Shown here: piece after piece, positions 16,490-25,302 of the stretch
Layout: the number at the start of each line of letters is the position of its first letter
How positions within the stretch are numbered: position 1 is the stretch's first letter
Assembly: GCA_040904945.1 (NCBI GenBank)
Contig: JBBDSM010000117.1
Span: forward strand, 1 to 64,000
Source: JAWLHJ01 sp040904945
GTDB taxonomy: Bacteria; Gemmatimonadota; Gemmatimonadetes; Longimicrobiales; Gaopeijiaceae
Length of the DNA: 64,000 bases
Direction of reading: 5' to 3'
Notes under the pieces: generated by a model
What the model was told of the DNA's origin: nothing
What the model saw: the letters and a program-made list of their open reading frames with translations, nothing else
Database searches by the model: none
Position numbers and translations under genes: made by a program

Positions 16490-17757
16490 TGGGTCTTCAG
16501 CGTCTGCTTCTTCGCCGCCGGAAAGAGCACGTTGTTGAGGATGAGGCGATACCCCGGCGAGTTCGGGTGCAGCGCCAGGTCCGTCGCCGGATCCCCGATC
16601 TGGTGTTCGGGGTCCTCGGGGTCGTGCCCGCCGAAGTAGGTGAAGGTGCCCTCCCCCACGTTGCCATGGACGTACTTGGCCCACGGCCCCTCCTCGGCCA
16701 GCACGACCACGCTCGGCTGCAACCGGTCCTTACGGAAGGACGTCGTGAGACCGTAGAAGTCGGGCAGGATCGACTCGTGATTCTGGGTCAACATGGACGG
16801 GACCGGGTCGAACTTCGCCGAGAAGTCGAAGAGCGAGAACGCGCCGAGCTCTTCGCGCCACGCGGTGTTGACCTGATGGCCGTCGATGTCGGAGAAGGAG
16901 CTGATGGACGGGTTGACCTGAACGTCGGCGTCGGTGAACGCCATCGCCCGGTCCCACTGCATGCGCGCGGAGGCCTCCGGATCGGGCGGCGTGCCGTCCG
17001 CGTAGCTCGCCGCGATGTCGACGGAAGGTCCCGCGGCCAGGGCCAGCTCGAGCGTCTCCGTGGCGGAGCACATCGCGAAGAGGAACCCTCCACCCTCGAC
17101 GTATTCCCGGATCCGCTGGGCCACGGCCTTCTTGAGGTCGGGCACGGTCGCGTACCCGTGCTCCCGAGCCACCGCACGGTTCCGCGCGACCTCGTCCTGG
17201 AGCCAGGGCGCGCCGGAGTAGGTCAGATAGAACTTCGAGTACTGCCCGGTGAAGTCCTCGTGATGCAGGTGGATCCACTCGTACTCCGTCAGATCGCCGG
17301 TGAGCACGTCCCCATCCCAGATCGTCTCATACTCGATCTCCGCGTACTCGAGCGCCATGGTCACGGCGTCGTCCCAGGGCGTCGAGTTGGGCGGCGTGTA
17401 CACCGCGACCCGTGGAGCCCGCTCGAGGGGCACCGCCTCCATGTTGGACTCGGCGATGGTCGCCCGGATGCTCGCCTCGGTGGCTGCGTCGACGGGGACG
17501 ATCGTCACGCCACGGAGCGCCGCCTGGCGCCGTACTTCCGCGAGGTCCGGAAGGAGGAAGGAGCCGTCACGGTAGTTGAGCAGCCACTCCGCGCTGAGCT
17601 CCTGGACGAGCGCCCAATGGGTGAGCCCGTACGCCTTGAGGTGATTGCTCTGGCTCCGGTCCATGGGAACCAGCACCCACTGGGCCGACACCCCGACCGG
17701 TGCCCATAGCGCGCCGGCCAGCAGGAGCGTCGTTAAGGCTCGGTTCAGCGTCTTCAT
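16486..17757 (-). CDS. Secreted protein with glutamine-amidotransferase-like fold, unknown function
   Basis: A 423-residue protein with a signal peptide (LLLAGALWAPVGVSAQ). The mature start WVLVPMDRSQSNHLKAYG is typical of a conserved Bacteroidota/Gemmatimonadota family that databases often label 'asparagine synthetase B'; that label is not supported by any AsnB motif here. Residues 215-235 (IREYVEGGGFLFAMC, C230) look like the nucleophile-elbow region of class I glutamine-amidotransferase or ThuA-like folds. The C-terminus has YVHGNVGEGTFTYFGGHDPE and LHPNSPGYRLILNN. It overlaps both neighbours by 4 bases (TPR gene before, helicase gene after). Function is unknown. Confidence 0.65.
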   Translation of the reverse strand: MKTLNRALTTLLLAGALWAPVGVSAQWVLVPMDRSQSNHLKAYGLTHWALVQELSAEWLLNYRDGSFLLPDLAEVRRQAALRGVTIVPVDAATEASIRATIAESNMEAVPLERAPRVAVYTPPNSTPWDDAVTMALEYAEIEYETIWDGDVLTGDLTEYEWIHLHHEDFTGQYSKFYLTYSGAPWLQDEVARNRAVAREHGYATVPDLKKAVAQRIREYVEGGGFLFAMCSATETLELALAAGPSVDIAASYADGTPPDPEASARMQWDRAMAFTDADVQVNPSISSFSDIDGHQVNTAWREELGAFSLFDFSAKFDPVPSMLTQNHESILPDFYGLTTSFRKDRLQPSVVVLAEEGPWAKYVHGNVGEGTFTYFGGHDPEDPEHQIGDPATDLALHPNSPGYRLILNNVLFPAAKKQTLKTQ

Positions 17758-19517
17758 GGGGTTCCTCTCAAACGGGACAGCTCGGCGCGCGCGCTGGGCA
17801 CGATGGCGGCGTTGGGTCTCGTCGCGATGAGCTCTTCCAGGATCTCGATCGCGCGCGAACGCCCGCCGTCACTGGAGGCATGGAAGCGCGCGAGGGCGAG
17901 CGCGGCTTCGGGAACCGCCGGGTCGTCCGGGTGCATCTCGAGAAGCGCCGTGCGCAGGCGAGCCGCTTCCGCCGGCTCGCCTCCATCCTCGGCGAGCCTC
18001 GCCGCATGGGCCAACAACGCCGCGCGCTCCCGGTCGTCCGCCGCGCCCTCGCCCGACTCGAGCAGCGCTATGGCCGGCTCGAGTTCCGCGCGATGCGCGG
18101 CCGCGACCGCACGGGCCAGCGTCTCCGCACCGCCCGGAGACAAACGGCCGAGCAGCCCCACCAAGCGGATGGTCCCGGTGGCGTCGGAAGGCGACAGCCC
18201 CTCCACGGCGATGGTCAGGAGGCTCCGTGCCTCATCCACCCGGCCGGCATCGAGCAACAGATAGGCCCGCTCCGCTGCGCTTCGGGGGCCGTCCGAGCGC
18301 TCGGCCACGGCCAGCGCACCTTCCGGGTCTCCGTGCGCCTGGAGCGCGCGAGCCACCCCGGCCGCGAGCTCGTCGAGCTCGGGGGCGCTCGGGAACTCCG
18401 CCACGAACCCGTCGAACGACTCCTTCAGCGCGTCGGGGGCCATGGAGCTCAGGCCGAGTCTGAGGGCGCGGAGCGCCGCCTGCCGACGGTCCGTCGAGCC
18501 CTCCGGATAGGAGCGGGCGATCCGACGCACGGCTTCCGCCGCCGCAAGCGTATCCCCGGCCGTGAGGGAAACCTCGGCCAACCGCTCGTCGAAGGCCCTT
18601 CGCTCGGCCGGCGTGCGTGCGTCCTGGCCGAGCTCGGCATACGCCCACGTCGCGACGCCCCCCACGGACAGCTCGCGGGCCCGGTCGCCGATCTCGGCCA
18701 GAAAGGCGGACCTCGCCCGCCCGCCCAACTCGTCCGCGACCAGGCGTGTCAGCTCGAGCCCGCGGTCGTCCATGCGGAGCTCGACGGCGAGCGCGGCGGC
18801 GGCCCGGCGGCGCGCGAAGACGGGCGAGGCCGCCAGCCGGTCGATCACATCGTCGGCCATCCGGTCTCCGCCGTCCGGCAGGTCCCGGATCCGCCGGGCC
18901 ATCGGAGCCACGCCGGAGCCGTCGTCCCCAACCCCGACGACCCATTCGGCGAGTGCGCCCCGCGCATCTCCGGACAGCCACAGGAGATCGCCCATCTCGA
19001 ACGCCAGGAGCTCCTCGTCATCGGTCGCGCTCCTCCCGCGCCGCAGCAGCTCCAACGCCTCGTCCACTCCGAACGTCGACTCGTACAGCACGACCAGCTC
19101 CCGGTAGGTCGACGGCGAAGGGTCGTCGGCCGCCCACGCCGATGCCCGGCGCCGTACCGCGTCCAGGGAGTCGACCTCTGCAAGCACACGCAGCTCCAGG
19201 AGGCGCACCTGGGCTCGCCCGGGGTCCGCACTCAAGAAGTCGCGCACGACCGGGAGCACGGCCTCGGGCTGGCCTTGCGACCGGAGCACCCGCTCCAGGG
19301 CGAAGAGCGCTCCGGTGGCGCGGGGGTCACGCTCCAGGACGTGGCGGAGAACCCGCTCGGCCCCTTCCAGGTCGCCGCTCGCCTCCAGTCCCGCCGCTTC
19401 GCGCAGCATCCCGTTCGTGGAACCGCCCCCCCTTGCCTGCCCCAGGGCCGGATGGGGAAGCAGTGTGACAGCCACCAGACAGCCGATGACGAAGGCGGGG
19501 AACACGCGCGGCTTCAT
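17754..19517 (-). CDS. Secreted TPR-repeat protein
   Basis: A 587-residue protein with a signal peptide (AVTLLPHPALGQA) followed almost entirely by alpha-helical tetratricopeptide-like repeats. Clear units are LEASGDLEGAERVLRHVLER, RALQAHGDPEGALAVAERSD and LLDAGRVDEARSLL. No catalytic motif is visible, so it is probably a scaffold in the periplasm. ATG 19517 overlaps the DUF4175 stop and its own stop overlaps the next start (ATGA at both ends), making it the middle of a tightly coupled chain. Partners are presumably the flanking secreted proteins; this is inference. Confidence 0.75.
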   Translation of the reverse strand: MKPRVFPAFVIGCLVAVTLLPHPALGQARGGGSTNGMLREAAGLEASGDLEGAERVLRHVLERDPRATGALFALERVLRSQGQPEAVLPVVRDFLSADPGRAQVRLLELRVLAEVDSLDAVRRRASAWAADDPSPSTYRELVVLYESTFGVDEALELLRRGRSATDDEELLAFEMGDLLWLSGDARGALAEWVVGVGDDGSGVAPMARRIRDLPDGGDRMADDVIDRLAASPVFARRRAAAALAVELRMDDRGLELTRLVADELGGRARSAFLAEIGDRARELSVGGVATWAYAELGQDARTPAERRAFDERLAEVSLTAGDTLAAAEAVRRIARSYPEGSTDRRQAALRALRLGLSSMAPDALKESFDGFVAEFPSAPELDELAAGVARALQAHGDPEGALAVAERSDGPRSAAERAYLLLDAGRVDEARSLLTIAVEGLSPSDATGTIRLVGLLGRLSPGGAETLARAVAAAHRAELEPAIALLESGEGAADDRERAALLAHAARLAEDGGEPAEAARLRTALLEMHPDDPAVPEAALALARFHASSDGGRSRAIEILEELIATRPNAAIVPSARAELSRLRGTP

Positions 19518-22500
19518 CGCCCGCCTCCCGGTGCCCCGGGCGTCCGGTTGAGGCGCTCGAAGTAGTCGAGGATCATCCGACGCACGCCGGGGCTCAGATC
19601 GCGCAGCTGTTCCGCATCCGGCATCTCGAACGGAAGGACGCCGAGCGCACCCTCCTCGAGGGGCAGGACGGAGCCGCGCTCGAACGCCCCGGCCTCGTCC
19701 GACTCCCGCTCCTCGGAGAACTCCTCGCGCTCCAGCGACCTGCCGGCATCGAGCAGCCGGTGGAAGAGCCGCTCCTGCCGACGCACCGTCTCGGGATCGA
19801 GGCGCCCTTCCGACAGCGCCTGGGCGAGCTCCGCTGCCTCGGCGGCCAACTGCTGGAGGTCGCCGAGCGCCCCCTCGGAGGCCTGCTGGTCGGAGAGATC
19901 GCCGAGCTGATCCGAAATCGACTGCTGGCCCTCGGACATCTGTTGGGTCTGCTCCGACATCGCCTGCTGTCCGAGCTGCATGGGCACGATCTGCCCGGCC
20001 TGGTTCACGAGATCGCCCTGCTGTTGCGCAAGCTCCTCGAGCGACTGCTGCATCTCCTGGCCCTGCTGCTCGGCCCCCTCTCCGCCCTGACCCATCTGCT
20101 CGGCGCCCGCCATGGCCATCATCGCGAGTCGGTTGAGATCGCCGACGGCGCGCTCGGCCTCGGCGTATGGCGAACCGCTCAGGCTGCGCGGGCGGTCCAT
20201 GGCGGACACCGTGCGCTGGAGCGACTCGATGGCGCGCCCCATCTGCGTGGAGATCTCCCGCGCTCCGGGAATCTGCCCTTCGGTGGCGACCTGGAGATTC
20301 TCGGCCAGGTTCTCCACGCCCTGCACGAGCGACGCCTCACGGGCGCGCATCGCGACGATCTGCTCTCCACTGGCGTTCCGCATCTCCTCGCGCAGCTCAC
20401 TCTGGCGCCGGGCCAGGGCAAGGGCGTCGTCCGATGCCTGCTCGAGCGCCTGTTGCGCCTGCTGCATGCGCTGCTGGGCCATGCTCTGCTGCGCCTGCTG
20501 GAGTTCCCGCGCCGCCTCGTCCAACCGATCGGACGCCTGCTCGGCCCGCTCGGCGGCGTCCTCGGCGCTTCCCTCGCCGGCCTGACGCTGGGCCTCGCGC
20601 ATCTCGCCGGCCGCCTGCTGGGCGCTCTCGCCGGCCTCGCGCACTCCGCCGGCGGCATTCTCCTCCCCCAGCTCGCTCAGGCGCTCCTCCAACCGCTCCA
20701 GCTGCGCCTCCAGATCCTCGGCACGCTCCGCGAGGGCCTGCTGCTGGTCCGCCCGCATCTCGCCCGCCGGCTCTTCCCGCATGGTCTCCGCCAGGGCACG
20801 CTCCTGACGCGCGAGCTCCTCCGCCTCGGTACGGGTGGCGCGGAAGTCCTGCTCCGCCGCGGCCCGGCGGAACCGCTCGAGCGACTCCTCGAGGCGCTCA
20901 CGGAAGCGCTCCTGCTCCTCGGCGAGCTCTTCGAGCGAGCGATCGGCCTCGGCCGCGTCGCCGCGCTCCAGCGCATCGGAGAGACGCTCGGTCTGGGACT
21001 GGAGGTCCTCACCGCCCACCTGCTCGAGGAGCGACTGGAGCTCACGAAGTTGGGCGCGCATCTCGGGGTCGGCCTGTCCCGCCTCGGCCATCCGGCGCTC
21101 CATCTCGTCGAGCTCGCGCCCCAGCGAGTCCACGGTCGACGCCATGTTCTGCTGCTCGTCGAGCGCACGCTGAAGCTCCTCGCGCTCTTCGAAGCCCGCG
21201 CTCGCCTCACCCGCCTGCCCTGTCTCCTGGGACTGCGACCGGTCGCCCCGACCGAGCTGTCGCTCCCGGGCGGCCTGCCGGTTCTCCTCGGCCCGCTCGC
21301 CGGCCGCCTCGGCCAGCTCCGAGAGTCTGTCGGCCGCATCGTCGAGCGCCTCGTCGACCCCCCGTCGGAGCTCATCGGCGGAGGGCATGCTGAGCACGTA
21401 TTCCCGGGTCTCGGTCCACTGCTCGGCGGGGCTGTTGTCGGAGACGCGAGCCAGGTACCGCACCTCATCCCCCGGCATGAGCCCCCACGACTGGAAGCTC
21501 AGCACCGGCCTCGCCGACGCGAGCCGCGCGCCACCGATCTCGAACGCCTGGACCACGGGCTCCCGACGCTCGCCGAGGGCCGTGACGCGGTAGGCGACGA
21601 TCTCCATCCGGGCGAGGCCGTAGTCGTCGGCCGCCTCGATGCCGATCGGCTGACGGAGATCGAGCGACAGCACCGTGTCGACCCCGGGCTCGAGGATGTC
21701 CACGAAGGGCGCCGCATCGGGCACGAGCTCTACCTCGAGCGGCTCGGGCACGACCTCCGGCCGGCCGCCCTGGGCGTCGAGGAAGCTCCACGTGTACTGC
21801 CCAGCCGCCCGGGGGACCCAGCGTCCGGTGAACGACCTGCCGTCGACCTCGAGTGCGTACGCAGCATCTCCTTCGTCGTCGGTGAGCTGGACCGACGCCA
21901 GGGGCCGGTTCGCATCGCCTTCGAAGCCGAAGCGGGTGCCTACCGGGACCCGGAGCGTCGGCGCCGCGCCCCGGTACTCCTCCGGGGCGAGCCCCGTGTG
22001 CGGCGGGAACTCGACGTCGATCTCCAGAGCGCTGACGAAGAGCGGGTCGACCGGAGTGATGCGGAAATCCACCGTCGTCGAGCCGTCGTCACCGGTCGCG
22101 CGGTAGTCCGTCGGCGCGGAAACGCCCGCGAGCACGAGCTCGGCCCGTCCCTCGACGACCTCCAGAACCTCCGTGCGGGCGACGTCGCCCACCTCCTGCC
22201 AGCGGATCTCCAGCGTGCGTCGGCCGGGGGCCACGACCACAACGCGCACGTCGCTGCCCCGCATGACCTCGGTGTCCCCGGGGGAGACCATCATCGCAGG
22301 AAGCACCGGTCCGTTCAGAACTCTCAACGGTGAGGCCAAGCCCGACCATGCGGCCGTGGAACGGTTCGGCTGGGCCACGGTGAGCGCCACGATCGCGAGC
22401 GTCGCGACCACCAGCGCCCCGGAGCCGCGACGCACCCAGCGCGTGACCGCCTGGCCGAGATCGCCGGCCAGCTCGGGGTCGGGTCGATCGCCGAGCCGCT

Positions 22501-22894
22501 CGAGGGCACCCCGGGACGCCCGCGCAGCGAGCGCGGTGGACACGCCGTCCGGGAGGGAACGGGCGAGCTCGAGGGGGCCTCGCAGCTCACCCCGCCGCAA
22601 CGCCACGGCACGCTCCATTGCCCCGGCGAGCCGCTCCTCATCGAGCGAGCGGGTCACGGCGCGACGGAAGAGGATCGCTCCCGCCACGACCCCGAGAACC
22701 ACCATGGCGTCGAGGACCAGCGGGACGACGCTTCCCGATCGCCATCCGGCCTCGCCCGCCCATAGCCACGCGAGCACCCAGGCGAGTCCGACTCCGGCGA
22801 GCATCCATGCCGCCGCGCCGAGGACGGAGCGCCGGTACAGGTAGCGGCGGACTGCGGCGACCCTGGCCGTGAGGTCCCTCGCTTGAGGACTCAT
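19514..22894 (-). CDS. DUF4175 family membrane protein with long Gln/Glu-rich coiled coils
   Basis: A 1126-residue protein. Three hydrophobic segments occur near the N-terminus (about residues 22-46, 55-80 and 153-172), followed by a predicted extracytoplasmic beta-rich region (about 190-510). The next 550 or so residues are Glu/Gln/Ala-rich heptad-like coiled coil (AEEQERFRERLEESLERF, QQAQQSMAQQRMQQAQQ). The C-terminal segment is short (PGVRRMILDYFERLNRT). This is the DUF4175 layout, usually found with DUF4159, MoxR ATPase and VWA-domain genes; only DUF4159 is here. It is coupled by 4-base overlaps on both sides. Role unknown; a membrane-anchored scaffold is plausible. Confidence 0.8.
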   Translation of the reverse strand: MSPQARDLTARVAAVRRYLYRRSVLGAAAWMLAGVGLAWVLAWLWAGEAGWRSGSVVPLVLDAMVVLGVVAGAILFRRAVTRSLDEERLAGAMERAVALRRGELRGPLELARSLPDGVSTALAARASRGALERLGDRPDPELAGDLGQAVTRWVRRGSGALVVATLAIVALTVAQPNRSTAAWSGLASPLRVLNGPVLPAMMVSPGDTEVMRGSDVRVVVVAPGRRTLEIRWQEVGDVARTEVLEVVEGRAELVLAGVSAPTDYRATGDDGSTTVDFRITPVDPLFVSALEIDVEFPPHTGLAPEEYRGAAPTLRVPVGTRFGFEGDANRPLASVQLTDDEGDAAYALEVDGRSFTGRWVPRAAGQYTWSFLDAQGGRPEVVPEPLEVELVPDAAPFVDILEPGVDTVLSLDLRQPIGIEAADDYGLARMEIVAYRVTALGERREPVVQAFEIGGARLASARPVLSFQSWGLMPGDEVRYLARVSDNSPAEQWTETREYVLSMPSADELRRGVDEALDDAADRLSELAEAAGERAEENRQAARERQLGRGDRSQSQETGQAGEASAGFEEREELQRALDEQQNMASTVDSLGRELDEMERRMAEAGQADPEMRAQLRELQSLLEQVGGEDLQSQTERLSDALERGDAAEADRSLEELAEEQERFRERLEESLERFRRAAAEQDFRATRTEAEELARQERALAETMREEPAGEMRADQQQALAERAEDLEAQLERLEERLSELGEENAAGGVREAGESAQQAAGEMREAQRQAGEGSAEDAAERAEQASDRLDEAARELQQAQQSMAQQRMQQAQQALEQASDDALALARRQSELREEMRNASGEQIVAMRAREASLVQGVENLAENLQVATEGQIPGAREISTQMGRAIESLQRTVSAMDRPRSLSGSPYAEAERAVGDLNRLAMMAMAGAEQMGQGGEGAEQQGQEMQQSLEELAQQQGDLVNQAGQIVPMQLGQQAMSEQTQQMSEGQQSISDQLGDLSDQQASEGALGDLQQLAAEAAELAQALSEGRLDPETVRRQERLFHRLLDAGRSLEREEFSEERESDEAGAFERGSVLPLEEGALGVLPFEMPDAEQLRDLSPGVRRMILDYFERLNRTPGAPGGGR

Positions 22895-23559
22895 GACGCC
22901 GGCTGCCCGAGCACGTACAGCACGAGGTTGACACCCATGCGGAGCGCGTCTTCGCGGACCTCCGGCGCGTCACCGTGCACGTCCGGGTCTTCCCACCCAT
23001 CCCCGAGGTCGGACTCGTAGCTGTAGAACACGATCAAGCGGCCCTCGTGGAACAGCCCCAGGGCCTGTGGCGCACCGCCGTCGTGCTCGTGGATCTTGGG
23101 GAGCCCTTCCGGGAACTCGTAGAAGACCCGAAAGACCGGGTGGTCCGGAGGAATCTCCGTCAGCTCGAGCTCGGGAAAGACCTGCGCGATCTCCCGGCGG
23201 AACGACTCGTCCAGACCATAGTTGTCGTCGGCGTGGAGAAAGCCCCCGCCGGTCAGGTACGACCGGAGCCGCGCCCGCTCCTCGGCGTTGAACCGGACCT
23301 CGCCATGGCCCGTCATGTAGAGGTACGGATAGTCGGGCAGCCGCGGGTCGAGCGGGGTCAGGGCGTCGTCACGGCGGGCCGCGACGATGCCGGTGCGCTC
23401 GCGCACGGCTCCGAGCAGATTCGGGAGCGACGAAGGGTTGGCGTACCAATCGCCCCCACCGCCGTACTCGAGCCGGGCGATCCGCAATGAATCCGCCTGC
23501 GCGGCCACCGGGGCGGGCAGCACCGTCACGAGAAGGGTCCAGAGCAAGACATGGATCAT
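22891..23559 (-). CDS. DUF4159 family secreted protein
   Basis: A 222-residue protein with a signal peptide ending at PAPVAAQA. The mature region matches DUF4159, a class I glutamine-amidotransferase/ThuA-like fold: RLEYGGGGDWYANPSSL, YLYMTGHGEVRF, YLTGGGFLHADDNYG (GGGFL at residues 104-108), HPVFRVFYEFPEG and the C-terminal GVNLVLYVLG. No catalytic Cys is present at the GGGFL elbow, where the sequence reads HADD. ATG 23559 overlaps the rsmI stop and the stop overlaps the DUF4175 start. DUF4159 and DUF4175 genes commonly travel together; the function is not established. Confidence 0.82.
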   Translation of the reverse strand: MIHVLLWTLLVTVLPAPVAAQADSLRIARLEYGGGGDWYANPSSLPNLLGAVRERTGIVAARRDDALTPLDPRLPDYPYLYMTGHGEVRFNAEERARLRSYLTGGGFLHADDNYGLDESFRREIAQVFPELELTEIPPDHPVFRVFYEFPEGLPKIHEHDGGAPQALGLFHEGRLIVFYSYESDLGDGWEDPDVHGDAPEVREDALRMGVNLVLYVLGQPAS

Positions 23560-24398
23560 CCCGTGTTCGACTCCAATTCGTGGACGATGCGGTACGCGTC
23601 ATTCCGGGGCATGCCGAGCTGGCGGGCAAGCTCTTTGGCGACTCCCGATGGGCGCATGCCACCCTCGAGAAGGGCCACGGCCAACGTACGGATCTCGGCC
23701 TCGTCGGGACCGTCGTCGACGTCTTCCGGACCGCCCTCGACGACGACCGTCACCTCGCCCCGCGCCGGGTTCTCCTCATAGTAGGCAGCTGCCTCGGCGA
23801 GGGTTCCACGAAAAAACTCCTCGTGCAGCTTCGTCAGCTCCCGGGCGACGGCCACCCGCCGCTCCGGTCCACACGCATCCGCGAGATCGGCCAGCAGTCG
23901 ACGGAGCCGCACGGGAGACTCGAAAAGGATGACGGTCTCGCTCGCCCCGGCGACCCGCTCCAGGAGCGCCCCCCGAGCCGAGCCCTTTCGGTCCGGGAAG
24001 CCCAGGAAGGTGAACCGTTCACCGGGAAGGCCCGAGGCGACCAGCGCAGCCAGGACGGCGCTCGGCCCGGGGATGGGGACCACCGTGTGGCCCGCCTCCA
24101 CGACGGCCCCGACCACACGCCCACCCGGGTCGGACACGAGCGGCGTCCCGGCGTCGGACACCAGGGCTAGATCCTCACCCGCGTCCAGCCATCCGAGAAT
24201 ACGGTCGATCCGCTCACGCTCGTTGTGCTGATGGAGCGAGACGAGCGGCGCGGACGACCCCGCGCGCTCGGCGAGCACACGCGAGCGGCGCGTATCCTCC
24301 GCGAGGATCCGGGAGACGGACACGAGGGTCTCGGCCGCGCGAGGAGACAGGTCTCCGAGGTTGCCGATGGGCGTGCTGACGAGAAAGAGTGTGGACAC
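23556..24398 (-). CDS. rsmI: 16S rRNA 2'-O-ribose C1402 methyltransferase
   Basis: A 280-residue SAM-dependent tetrapyrrole-methylase-fold enzyme that modifies C1402 of 16S rRNA. Family signatures are STPIGNLGDLSPRA, ILAEDTRRSRVL, LVSDAGTPLVSDPG, PIPGPSAVLAALV and RELTKLHEEFFRGT. A C-terminal helix-turn-helix-like extension (GMRPSGVAKELARQLGMPRNDAYRIVHEL) is usual for RsmI. The start is taken as GTG 24398, since 29 upstream in-frame residues are not conserved. It heads the six-gene overlap chain that runs to the helicase. The 133 bases between it and trxA hold no recognisable signal. Confidence 0.93.
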   Translation of the reverse strand: MSTLFLVSTPIGNLGDLSPRAAETLVSVSRILAEDTRRSRVLAERAGSSAPLVSLHQHNERERIDRILGWLDAGEDLALVSDAGTPLVSDPGGRVVGAVVEAGHTVVPIPGPSAVLAALVASGLPGERFTFLGFPDRKGSARGALLERVAGASETVILFESPVRLRRLLADLADACGPERRVAVARELTKLHEEFFRGTLAEAAAYYEENPARGEVTVVVEGGPEDVDDGPDEAEIRTLAVALLEGGMRPSGVAKELARQLGMPRNDAYRIVHELESNTG

Positions 24399-24531
24399 AC
24401 GGGAAGATAGTCCACCGACCCGGACCCGAAAACGAGACGCCCGAACCAGCTCGCAAGAGCCGGCCCGGACGTCCATCGGACCCACGGCGTCTCCCCGGAC
24501 GACGCGACGGCCGCCCGAGCGTGCTCACCGA

Positions 24532-24867
24532 TCAGATGTGCTGCTTGATCTTCTCTTCGAGATGAGGCCTCGGGACCGCGCCGACGACCCGCTCGACCAG
24601 TTCTCCGTCCTTGAAGAACAGGATGCTCGGGATCGACGTCACGCGGAAGCGGGCGGTCGTACTCGGGTTGGAGTCGACGTCCAGCTTGCCGACCCGGAGC
24701 CCCTTGTCCTGGTACTCGTCCGCCAGCTCGCTGACGATCGGAGCGACCATCCGGCAAGGCCCACACCATTCGGCCCAGAAGTCCACCATCTGCAGCCCAT
24801 CGCCCTGCTCGATCTCAGCGACGAAGTTGTCGTCGTTGACTTCCAGGATCGCGTCACTCGTTGACAT
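24532..24867 (-). CDS. trxA: Thioredoxin
   Basis: A 111-residue cytoplasmic thioredoxin with WAEWCGPCRM active site, preceding Asp in MVDFW and cis-Pro in TSIPSILFFKDGE. A strong ribosome-binding site (AAAGGAGA, 6 bases before ATG 24867) supports the start. It is divergent from the epimerase gene with only 25 bases between the two starts, so its promoter must lie inside that gene; an AT-rich TAATAT on the minus strand at 24967-24972 is a possible -10 element. Confidence 0.96.
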   Translation of the reverse strand: MSTSDAILEVNDDNFVAEIEQGDGLQMVDFWAEWCGPCRMVAPIVSELADEYQDKGLRVGKLDVDSNPSTTARFRVTSIPSILFFKDGELVERVVGAVPRPHLEEKIKQHI

Positions 24868-24892
24868 CTAGATTCTCCTTTAAGTTGCTTCC

Positions 24893-25297
24893 ATGCATAT
24901 GCTACAGGCGACGCTCCCTCTCGATCACGTCGGCATCGCAGTGCCGTCCATCGAGGAGCACCGTGTATATTACGAATCCCTCACGGGCGAAACTTGTTCC
25001 GCTCCCGTGACCATCCAGTCGCAGGGCGTACGCGTCGCGTTCGTGGGCATGATCGAGCTGCTGGAGCCCACCGGCCCGGATACGACCGTGGGTCGCTTCC
25101 TGGCGAAGCGCGGCCCCGGTCTCCACCACATCGCGTACCGGACCCCCGACATCGAGGCCGAGTTGGAGCGGGCCCGCGCCCGCGGCCTCCGGCTCGTGGA
25201 CGAGACGCCCCGCCCCGGCGCGCACGGCCTGGTGGCGTTCCTCCACCCGTCCAGCACGGGCGGCGTCCTGATGGAGCTCGTCCAACACGACGGGTGA
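24893..25297 (+). CDS. mce: Methylmalonyl-CoA epimerase
   Basis: A 134-residue vicinal-oxygen-chelate protein. PLDHVGIAV carries the first metal-binding His, GLHHIAYRT the second and LMELVQ the Glu ligand, all as in methylmalonyl-CoA epimerase, which interconverts (R)- and (S)-methylmalonyl-CoA in propionate metabolism. The mutase genes are not in the window. Two in-frame ATGs (24893, 24899) are possible starts and neither has a clear ribosome-binding site. It is convergent with the lipoprotein gene at a distance of 5 bases. Confidence 0.9.
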   Translation: MHMLQATLPLDHVGIAVPSIEEHRVYYESLTGETCSAPVTIQSQGVRVAFVGMIELLEPTGPDTTVGRFLAKRGPGLHHIAYRTPDIEAELERARARGLRLVDETPRPGAHGLVAFLHPSSTGGVLMELVQHDG

Positions 25298-25302
25298 GAC
25301 GG

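Noticed and set aside
16490..16684. N-terminal extension of the JAMM-DinG helicase by 65 residues
   Set aside because: It lies inside the coding region of the upstream secreted protein and is Arg/Gly-rich; the GTG at 16489 in a GTGA overlap is the better start.
19760..22333. 857-codon Leu-rich open frame antisense to the DUF4175 gene
   Set aside because: It mirrors the Gln/Glu-rich coiled coil on the other strand (CTG/CTC runs) and has no independent coding evidence.
24861..24889. TTGACA at 24861-24866 as a -35 for mce
   Set aside because: It overlaps the trxA start codon region, and at 16-18 bases distance there is no -10 element (GTTGCT).
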